From an uncultured Collinsella sp. (lineage in GTDB: Bacteria; Actinomycetota; Coriobacteriia; Coriobacteriales; Coriobacteriaceae): a DNA stretch of 5,113 nucleotides. The DNA lies in the NCBI GenBank assembly GCA_900556675.1, contig USQE01000111.1, forward strand, positions 1 to 5,113, read 5' to 3'. Of this stretch, positions 1-4,486 are shown in pieces. The position numbers were made by a program, and so were the translations under genes. Below the pieces are notes generated by a model. It was not told the DNA's origin, did not search any database, and saw nothing but the letters and a program-made list of their open reading frames with translations. Every line of letters starts with the position of its first letter. The stretch's first letter is position 1.

Positions 1-21
1 CTGACAGGGGTTAAACACAAA

Positions 22-27
22 AAGGAG
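22..27 (+). promoter_or_regulatory. ptsH ribosome binding site
   Basis: AAGGAG lies six bases before the ATG at 34 and fixes the ptsH start. Only 33 bases precede the gene, so its promoter is outside the window. Confidence 0.85.
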
Positions 28-33
28 TCAATT

Positions 34-297
34 ATGGTTTCTGAGAAGGCTACCCTCGTTAATCCTCAGGGTCTTCACATGCGTCCGGCTGGCCTCTTCG
101 CCTCCACCATGGGCAAGTACGCCTGCGACGTGACGGTCGTCACCCCCGAGAAGGAGGTCAACGGCAAGTCCCCGATGGCCCTCATGGCTGCTGGTATCCC
201 CTGCGGCACCGAGGTCGAGGTCAAGTGCGACGGCGCTGACGAGGCCGAGGCTCTGGCTGCTGCCATTGAGCTCATCAAGAGCGGTCTTGGCGAGTAG
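34..297 (+). CDS. ptsH: HPr, phosphocarrier protein of the PTS
   Basis: HPr is the small cytoplasmic protein that accepts phosphate from Enzyme I on His-15 and hands it to sugar-specific EIIA domains. The 87-residue product has the usual family length. The active-site segment GLHMRPA (residues 13-19) carries His-15 and Arg-17 at their standard numbers. The regulatory-site segment NGKSPMAL (43-50) places a serine exactly at position 46, the site phosphorylated by HPr kinase/phosphorylase in Firmicutes; whether this organism has that kinase cannot be seen here. Position 47 is proline, where the family normally has a bulky hydrophobic residue (Ile or Leu). The C-terminal ALAAAIELIKSGLGE is the typical last helix. 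ptsI follows 127 bases later, across a terminator-like hairpin. Codons are strongly C/G-ending, as expected for an abundant protein. The family call is secure. Confidence 0.97.
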   Translation: MVSEKATLVNPQGLHMRPAGLFASTMGKYACDVTVVTPEKEVNGKSPMALMAAGIPCGTEVEVKCDGADEAEALAAAIELIKSGLGE

Positions 298-340
298 AAC
301 TCAAACGGGTCGCATGTTGAACAACTAAGTTCATATTTGG

Positions 341-378
341 GAGCGCAGTGACCTGTTTTAAGGTAGCTGCGCTCTTTT
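341..378 (+). terminator. Intrinsic terminator or attenuator between ptsH and ptsI
   Basis: GAGCGCAG (341-348) pairs perfectly with CTGCGCTC (367-374), and TTTT follows at 375-378. Inside the 18-base loop, ACCT (351-354) can also pair with AGGT (361-364) around a 6-base loop, giving an extended stem interrupted only by a T-G wobble and a G-A mismatch. The T tract is short, so termination is probably partial. It lies about 45 bases after the ptsH stop and 50 before ptsI, so it would lower EI output relative to HPr and give ptsH transcripts a stable 3' end. This function is inferred from position. Confidence 0.75.
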
Positions 379-405
379 GTCATGGATATGGCAAAACGCT
401 TTATC
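377..405 (+). promoter_or_regulatory. Possible weak internal promoter for ptsI
   Basis: TTGTCA (377-382) resembles a -35 box and TTTATC (400-405) a poor -10 box, 17 bases apart. Transcription would start near 412, leaving a very short leader. The -10 matches only three of six consensus bases, so this is a candidate only. It would explain how ptsI is expressed downstream of the hairpin. Confidence 0.2.
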
Positions 406-414
406 ACATGACAC

Positions 415-424
415 GGAGAGAGGA
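415..424 (+). promoter_or_regulatory. ptsI ribosome binding site, two possible starts
   Basis: The purine-rich run GGAGAGAGGA serves either of two ATGs in the same frame. GGAG (415-418) is six bases from the ATG at 425, and AGGA (421-424) is six bases from the ATG at 431. The sequence does not decide between them, and the proteins differ by two residues. Confidence 0.7.
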
Positions 425-2134
425 ATGGGAATGTATCAGGGAGTCAACGCTTCCGAGGGCATCGGTATCGGCACCGTCATGGTCGCCGTCGATCCCGACT
501 TGACGTTTGAGCCGCACCAGGTTGCTGATTCGGCAGCAGAGAAGGAGCGCTATCAGTCCGCTCTTTCGGTCTTCTGCGAGAAGACCCAGGCTCAGGCCGA
601 CCACATGAAGGAGACGGTGGGCGAGGCCGAGGCCGAGATCATGAGCGGACACATCGTTCTGGCTCAGGACCCGGGCATGACCGACGCCATCAACGCCGCC
701 ATTGACGGCGGCACCTGCGCCGAGCAGGCGCTCATGGACACCTCGACCATGTTCGAGAACATGTTCCTGTCCATGGACGACGAGATGTTCCGTCTGCGCG
801 CGGCCGATATCGCCGACATCCGCACCGGTATTCTGGCCGAGCTGCTGGGCAAGGAGGTCGTCGACCTTTCCGTCCTGCCCGAGAACACCGTCGTTGTCGT
901 GCACGACCTTACGCCGTCCATGACCGCCACGATCGATAAGGCCCACGTTGCCGGTATCGTCACCGAGACCGGTGGCCGTACGTCGCACTCCGCGATTATC
1001 GCGCGCGCCCTCGAGATCCCGGCTGTCCTTTCGGTTTCCAACAGCTGCACCGCACTGCGCAACGGCATGACCGTTGTCGTCGACGGTGGCAAGGGCATCG
1101 TCGAGGCCGATCCCGACGAGGAGACGCTCGCCGCCTACACCGCCAAGGCCGAGGCCTTCGCTGCCGAGAAGGCAGCCCTCGAGGCCTTCCGCGGCAAGCC
1201 TTCTGTGACTGCCGATGGCATCAAGAAGATCATTGCCTGCAACATCGGTAACCCCGATGACGTGCCCAACGCGCTCGATCACGACGCCGAGGCTATCGGT
1301 CTGTTCCGCTCCGAGTTCCTGTTCATGGACTCTGCTGAGCTTCCTTCCGAGGAGGAGCAGTTCAACGCCTACCGCAAGGTCGCCAGCGCGCTCAAGGGCG
1401 CTCCGGTCATCATTCGTACGCTTGATGTGGGCGGCGACAAGGAGATCCCGTACCTGCACATGGTCAAGGAAGACAACCCCTTCATGGGCTTCCGCGCTGT
1501 GCGTTACTGCCTGGCCAATCCCGACCAGTACAAGGTCCAGCTCCGCGCCCTGCTGCGCGCCAGCGCCTTCGGTGACGTCAAGATCATGATCCCGCTCGTC
1601 ACCTGCGTCGAGGAGGTCGTGGCTGTCAAGGAGCTCGTCGAGCAGTGCAAGGCCGAGCTGACCGAAGAGGGTCGCAAGTTCAACGAGAACATCGAGGTCG
1701 GCATCATGGTCGAGACGCCCGCCGCTTCGCTGCTCGCTGACCGTCTTGCCGAGGTCGCCGACTTCTTCTCCATCGGCACCAACGACCTGATCGGCTACAC
1801 CATGTGCGCCGACCGTGGCAACGACACCATCTCCAACCTGTACCAGGTGTACTATCCCGCCGTGCTCCGCTCGCTCAAGAACATCATCGAGAGCGGCGTG
1901 AAGGCCGGCATCATGGTCGGTATGTGCGGCGAGGCCGCTGCCGATCCGCTGCTCGAGCCGTTGCTGATCAGCTGGGGCCTGGAGGAGTTCTCGATGAGCG
2001 CTCCGTCGATCCTGCGCGCCCGCAAGACCATCAGCCAGTGGACCAAGGCCGAGTGCGACGAGCTCGCCGAGAAGGCACTCGCCTGCAACACTGCCGCCGA
2101 GGTCAAGGCACTGCTCGAGTCCGCAGCTCGCTAA
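425..2134 (+). CDS. ptsI: PTS Enzyme I, phosphoenolpyruvate-protein phosphotransferase
   Basis: Enzyme I starts the PTS: as a cytoplasmic dimer it takes phosphate from PEP onto a histidine and passes it to HPr. From the ATG at 425 the product is 569 residues, close to the usual 570-575. The N terminus (QGVNASEGIGIG) matches the family opening, with Glu where Pro is usual. A helical HPr-binding region spans roughly 27-145. The phosphohistidine motif GGRTSHSAIIAR follows with His-188, and a PEP/Mg-binding barrel spans about 255-569. Visible catalytic residues are Arg-295 (GLFRSEF), Arg-331 (RTLDVGGDK), Glu-430 (GIMVETPAA), Asn-453 and Asp-454 (SIGTNDL) and Cys-501 (GMCGE). Each sits one below its E. 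coli number, so the catalytic set is complete. Residues 456-457 are Ile-Gly, where Thr/Ile-Gln is usual. An in-frame TTG at 377 would add 16 residues from the hairpin region and is unlikely. The ATG at 431 is an equally good start. Confidence 0.96.
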   Translation: MGMYQGVNASEGIGIGTVMVAVDPDLTFEPHQVADSAAEKERYQSALSVFCEKTQAQADHMKETVGEAEAEIMSGHIVLAQDPGMTDAINAAIDGGTCAEQALMDTSTMFENMFLSMDDEMFRLRAADIADIRTGILAELLGKEVVDLSVLPENTVVVVHDLTPSMTATIDKAHVAGIVTETGGRTSHSAIIARALEIPAVLSVSNSCTALRNGMTVVVDGGKGIVEADPDEETLAAYTAKAEAFAAEKAALEAFRGKPSVTADGIKKIIACNIGNPDDVPNALDHDAEAIGLFRSEFLFMDSAELPSEEEQFNAYRKVASALKGAPVIIRTLDVGGDKEIPYLHMVKEDNPFMGFRAVRYCLANPDQYKVQLRALLRASAFGDVKIMIPLVTCVEEVVAVKELVEQCKAELTEEGRKFNENIEVGIMVETPAASLLADRLAEVADFFSIGTNDLIGYTMCADRGNDTISNLYQVYYPAVLRSLKNIIESGVKAGIMVGMCGEAAADPLLEPLLISWGLEEFSMSAPSILRARKTISQWTKAECDELAEKALACNTAAEVKALLESAAR

Positions 2135-2151
2135 TTTGGTATCAGAGGTAA

Positions 2152-2181
2152 CCGCGTGGTTGGAATGGGCCGGCCACGCGG
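2152..2181 (+). other. Long RNA hairpin between ptsI and the first PfkB gene
   Basis: CCGCGTGG (2152-2159) pairs perfectly with CCACGCGG (2174-2181). The stem continues through two T-G wobbles and two G-C pairs (2160-2163 with 2170-2173) to a 6-base loop at 2164-2169, making 12 pairs. No T tract follows, so it does not look like an intrinsic terminator. It starts 18 bases after the ptsI stop. A role in mRNA processing, 3'-end protection of ptsI or control of the next gene is inference. Confidence 0.75.
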
Positions 2182-2200
2182 CCCTCACATATACAGGGGG
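2182..2200 (+). promoter_or_regulatory. RBS of the first PfkB gene, possibly sequestered
   Basis: AGGGGG (2195-2200) is the ribosome binding site, eight bases before the ATG at 2209. CCCTC (2182-2186) can pair with GGGGG (2196-2200) across a 9-base loop, which would hide it. That small stem would stack directly on the preceding large hairpin. The RBS is clear; the masking is a prediction from base pairing alone. Confidence 0.6.
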
Positions 2201-2208
2201 TACTGTAA

Positions 2209-3141
2209 ATGTTCTACACGCTAACCGCTAACCCGGCTGTCGACATGACGGTTTCGAGCTCTCCGCTCGAGCCCGACGAAAACGTCCGCACCGGCTCGGC
2301 CAGCTACACGGCCAACGGCAAGGGCCTCGACGTGTCCTTCGCCTTTAAGAAGATGGGCGTCGACACCGTCGCGCTCGGCTTCTTCGCTGGCTTCACGGGC
2401 AAGTTTATCGTCGAGGAGGTCATGAACCTGGGTTGCCTGTGCCGCCCGGTCTGGACCGACGGCATCACGCGTATCAACACCTACGTCAACGATGGCCAGC
2501 ACGAGTACGGCATCCTGAACCCCGGCGCCCCGATTACGCCGGAGCATCAGAAGGAGCTCTACAACATCCTGGACACCGCGGGCGATCTTGAGTGCCTGAT
2601 TGTCTCCGGCTCCGTGCCTCCCAAAGCTACGCCCGACTTCCTGGCCCAGGTTATGGAGCACGCTCAGGCTCGTGGCGCCGACGTCGTCCTGGACCTGTCC
2701 TCCGACAAGCTCAAGGAGCTCGCTCACAAGAAGCCGCTGCTCATTAAGCCGAACCATCACGAGATGAAGGCCATCTTCGGCGTGCCGGTCGACACCGACG
2801 ACGAGGTCCGCGTTGCCATGAAGCTCGCACACGACGCCGGCGTTCAGAACGTGCTGCTCACCCGTGGTAGCCGCGGCGACGCTTACTTCTCCAACGGCGA
2901 GGACATCTGGTACGCCAAGCGTGAGTTCAACATCAAGCTGGTCTCTTCTGTCTGCGCCGGCGACTGCACCCTCGCTGCGTTCCTGCACAAGTGGTACAGG
3001 GATCGCGACAACGTCGAGGAGGCCATGAAGCTCGCTATGGCTACCGGCGCTAACGTTGCCGAGTCCGTCGGCATCGGCGACTTCGGTCACGTCGATGAGT
3101 ACAGCAAGCGCGTTGCTGTCCGCAAGCTCGATCGCAAGTAA
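2209..3141 (+). CDS. PfkB-family sugar-phosphate kinase, 1-phosphofructokinase-like (copy 1)
   Basis: Kinases of the FruK/LacC branch of the PfkB (ribokinase) family add a second phosphate from ATP to a sugar phosphate, giving fructose-1,6- or tagatose-1,6-bisphosphate. The 310-residue length fits. The start YTLTANPAVD with Asp-12 is the family opening, GITRIN carries Arg-88 (expected to bind the substrate phosphate), SGSVPP spans 133-138, LLIKPNHHE is the usual region before the nucleotide site, and CAGDC carries the presumed catalytic base Asp-252. Three sites are odd. The sugar-site motif is NGKGLDVS instead of GGKGxNVA, with Asp-41 for the conserved Asn. The anion-hole motif starts with Cys instead of Gly. 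The nucleotide-site loop reads LTRGSRGD where copy 2 keeps LTLGGEGA. No terminator separates it from ptsI, 74 bases upstream, so co-transcription is likely. The family is sure; the substrate is not, and changed specificity is possible. Confidence 0.9.
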   Translation: MFYTLTANPAVDMTVSSSPLEPDENVRTGSASYTANGKGLDVSFAFKKMGVDTVALGFFAGFTGKFIVEEVMNLGCLCRPVWTDGITRINTYVNDGQHEYGILNPGAPITPEHQKELYNILDTAGDLECLIVSGSVPPKATPDFLAQVMEHAQARGADVVLDLSSDKLKELAHKKPLLIKPNHHEMKAIFGVPVDTDDEVRVAMKLAHDAGVQNVLLTRGSRGDAYFSNGEDIWYAKREFNIKLVSSVCAGDCTLAAFLHKWYRDRDNVEEAMKLAMATGANVAESVGIGDFGHVDEYSKRVAVRKLDRK

Positions 3142-3161
3142 GCGAAACTCATTATTTTCGC
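3142..3161 (+). repeat. Small hairpin just before the terminator
   Basis: GCGAAA (3142-3147) and TTTCGC (3156-3161) form a 6-bp stem with an 8-base loop, starting at the base after the stop codon. It has no T tract of its own. It may simply add stability to the 3' end in front of the strong terminator. Confidence 0.4.
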
Positions 3162-3165
3162 GTGT

Positions 3166-3199
3166 ATGGCGTCCCGGTTTAGGCTGGGGCGCCATTTTT
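3166..3199 (+). terminator. Intrinsic terminator after the first PfkB gene
   Basis: TGGCGTCCCGG (3167-3177) pairs with CTGGGGCGCCA (3184-3194) through 11 pairs, two of them wobbles, around a 6-base loop, followed by TTTTT (3195-3199). It lies 25 bases after the stop and most likely ends the ptsH-ptsI-kinase transcript, separating it from copy 2. Confidence 0.92.
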
Positions 3200-3216
3200 G
3201 TATATTGTGGGCGAGC

Positions 3217-3241
3217 GACAGGACAAGGATCCTGTTTCTTT
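3217..3241 (+). terminator. Possible second, weak terminator-like hairpin
   Basis: ACAGGA (3217-3222) pairs with TCCTGT (3229-3234) across a 6-base loop, and the T-rich TTCTTTT follows at 3235-3241. The stem is short. It could catch read-through from the terminator just upstream, or be chance. Confidence 0.35.
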
Positions 3242-3288
3242 TGCCCGTCATCCCGCCGCCCTGCACGCGTTCTACACCGTTCGCCGAG

Positions 3289-3323
3289 TTGCTATGGTCT
3301 TTTCCCGAAGCGTGGAATATACT
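3289..3323 (+). promoter_or_regulatory. Promoter candidate for the second PfkB gene
   Basis: TATACT (3318-3323) matches five of six -10 consensus bases and sits between a strong terminator and an RBS, so a promoter is expected here. Transcription would start near 3330, giving a leader of about 28 bases. No good -35 lies at 16-18 bases; the nearest TTGCTA (3289-3294) is 23 bases away, too far for a standard housekeeping promoter. The poor -35 suggests dependence on an activator. Confidence 0.5.
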
Positions 3324-3345
3324 TTCATTAACACGTTGCCTTGTG

Positions 3346-3351
3346 AAAGGA
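3346..3351 (+). promoter_or_regulatory. RBS of the second PfkB gene
   Basis: AAAGGA lies six bases before the ATG at 3358. It decides this start over an open-frame extension upstream to 3166 that would run through the terminator. Confidence 0.85.
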
Positions 3352-3357
3352 ACTTAC

Positions 3358-4290
3358 ATGATTTACACGCTCACTGCAAATCCCGCCATTGACTACAACA
3401 TTGCCTGCGACGGTCTTTCCGCCAACACCGTCACCCGCACGCGCAATGCGGTCTATACGCCCAACGGCAAAGGTCTTAACGTCTCGTTCACCCTCGATCA
3501 CTACGGCGTCGACACCACGATCCTGGGCTTTTTTGCCGGTTTCTCGGGCGAGTTTATCGTCAAGGGCGCCGAGGCCCTGGGCGTGCCCGTCAAGCCCGTG
3601 TGGACTGACGGCATAACGCGCGTCAATGTCTTCCTCAACGCCGGTCCCGACACCGAGTACAACATGGTCAATGCAGGCGCTGCCATCAATGCTGCCAACG
3701 AGCAGGAGATGTTTGAGCTCATTGATTCGCTCGAGGACATGACCTGCCTGGTCATTAGCGGCTCGCTGCCTCCCAACACCTCCGAGGGTTTCCTGCCCGA
3801 GGTACTTCGCCGTGTTAAGGCGAAGGGCGCCGAGTTCGTGCTCGATATCTCGAGCCATCAGCTGGCTGACCTCATTGCCATGGAGCCGTTGCTCATTAAG
3901 CCCAACGATGACGAGCTGCTCGACATCTTTGGCATTAAGGTGAGCGGTGGCGACGACGAGTCCGTTAAGGGCGCGATGGCCGAGCTGCACGCCAAAGGCG
4001 CTAAGAACGTACTGCTGACCCTTGGCGGCGAGGGCGCGTACTTCTCCAACGGAGAGCACATCTGGTTTGCCAACCGCACCTTTGAGGTCAAGCTGCTGTC
4101 GACGGTCTGCGCCGGCGACTCCTCACTTGCCGCCTTCCTGTCCGTGTGGCACGACGCTCCCGAGCGTGTTGAGGATGCCCTGCGCCTCTCGATGGCCACC
4201 GGCGCCAACGTGGTGGAGTGCCCCGGTCTGGGCGATTTTGCCAAGGTGGACGAATATAAGAAGCACATTGAGGTTCGCCAGGTCTGCTAG
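3358..4290 (+). CDS. PfkB-family sugar-phosphate kinase, 1-phosphofructokinase-like (copy 2)
   Basis: This is a paralog of the preceding kinase with exactly the same length, 310 residues, and about half of positions identical by eye (about 51 of the first 90). The expected activity is ATP-dependent phosphorylation of a hexose phosphate to a bisphosphate in the cytoplasm. It opens YTLTANPAID with Asp-12. NGKGLNVS keeps the conserved Asn-41 that copy 1 has lost. GITRVN carries Arg-88, ISGSLPP is canonical, LLIKPNDDE precedes the nucleotide site, LTLGGEGA (220-227) is the normal ATP-site loop, and CAGDS holds the presumed catalytic Asp-254. As in copy 1, Cys replaces the first Gly of the usual GAGD motif. 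It has its own promoter candidate and terminator, so it looks like a single-gene unit expressed separately. It is closer to the family norm and the better candidate for the standard activity. FruK, LacC and phosphofructokinase-2 roles cannot be told apart here. Confidence 0.92.
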   Translation: MIYTLTANPAIDYNIACDGLSANTVTRTRNAVYTPNGKGLNVSFTLDHYGVDTTILGFFAGFSGEFIVKGAEALGVPVKPVWTDGITRVNVFLNAGPDTEYNMVNAGAAINAANEQEMFELIDSLEDMTCLVISGSLPPNTSEGFLPEVLRRVKAKGAEFVLDISSHQLADLIAMEPLLIKPNDDELLDIFGIKVSGGDDESVKGAMAELHAKGAKNVLLTLGGEGAYFSNGEHIWFANRTFEVKLLSTVCAGDSSLAAFLSVWHDAPERVEDALRLSMATGANVVECPGLGDFAKVDEYKKHIEVRQVC

Positions 4291-4312
4291 CCGCATCGAT
4301 ATGTCGTTGTCG

Positions 4313-4349
4313 AACACCCGCTTTGGATCTCCGAGGCGGGTGTTTTTTT
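4313..4349 (+). terminator. Intrinsic terminator after the second PfkB gene
   Basis: ACACCCGC (4314-4321) pairs perfectly with GCGGGTGT (4336-4343). The stem continues inward through TTTGG and CCGAG (two wobbles) to a 4-base loop at 4327-4330, for 13 pairs. A run of seven T follows (4343-4349). It lies 23 bases after the stop and should end transcription efficiently, isolating cca. Confidence 0.95.
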
Positions 4350-4387
4350 GCGTTATGGCCGCCTGTGGCGCTTACTGTCCCGTTCGT

Positions 4388-4404
4388 TCGAATCGACGAT
4401 ACGA
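4388..4404. promoter_or_regulatory. 17-bp dyad upstream of cca
   Basis: The sequence reads TCG-a-ATCG-a-CGAT-a-CGA, a dyad around the central A at 4396 in which seven of eight pairs match. It ends 29 bases before the candidate -10 box of cca. The form resembles a binding site for a dimeric regulator, but no regulator is identified. Confidence 0.35.
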
Positions 4405-4406
4405 TT

Positions 4407-4422
4407 GCATGTGCGCGCATGC
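4407..4422. promoter_or_regulatory. 16-bp dyad in the cca promoter region
   Basis: GCATGTGC followed by GCGCATGC is a dyad with seven of eight positions matched; the exception is T opposite G. It starts two bases after the preceding dyad and ends 11 bases before the candidate -10, where a -35 box would lie. An operator role is inference. Confidence 0.35.
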
Positions 4423-4430
4423 TCGTTTCT

Positions 4431-4439
4431 TGCTAGACT
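4431..4439 (+). promoter_or_regulatory. Extended -10 promoter candidate for cca
   Basis: TGCTAGACT contains a TGn extension and a -10 box TAGACT (4434-4439; four of six matches). Extended -10 promoters can work without a good -35, and none is present at normal spacing. Transcription would start near 4446, about 40 bases before the gene. Confidence 0.4.
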
Positions 4440-4472
4440 TCTTGAGAACCATCGATTAACGTTTGCAGGCGC

Positions 4473-4478
4473 AGGAGG
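4473..4478 (+). promoter_or_regulatory. cca ribosome binding site
   Basis: AGGAGG, a perfect Shine-Dalgarno core, lies eight bases before the ATG at 4487. The ATG at 4494 is out of frame. Confidence 0.92.
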
Positions 4479-4486
4479 CCATAGCT

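Noticed and set aside
316..333. Short inverted repeats GTTG-AA-CAAC and TGAAC-N6-GTTCA after ptsH
   Set aside because: The stems are only 4-5 bp and AT-rich, they overlap each other, and they have no T tract or promoter box at useful spacing. They are likely chance.
391..404. CcpA cre-like site before ptsI
   Set aside because: The centre AAAACGCTTT fits a cre core, but the conserved outer TG and CA are both missing. I also cannot show that this lineage uses CcpA.
377..424. TTG start adding 16 residues to Enzyme I
   Set aside because: The added residues have no family match, the TTG lies in the T tract of the hairpin, and the ATG at 425 or 431 has a good RBS and begins at the normal family N terminus.
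404..2188. 594-residue open frame on the - strand across all of ptsI
   Set aside because: It mirrors a highly GC-biased real gene. The translation is low-complexity, rich in Gly, Leu, Val and Asp, with no recognisable motif, while the + strand encodes a complete Enzyme I.
2221..3195. 324-residue open frame on the - strand across the first kinase
   Set aside because: This is a shadow of the + strand kinase caused by biased third codon positions. It would also begin inside the terminator region, and no protein family is recognisable.
3166..3357. 64-residue N-terminal extension of the second kinase
   Set aside because: It reads through the terminator stem and the promoter region. The ATG at 3358 has an RBS at ideal spacing and gives the same 310 residues as the paralog.
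3198..3392. Small open frame between the two kinases
   Set aside because: It has no RBS and no recognisable domain, and it overlaps the promoter and the start of the second kinase in another frame.
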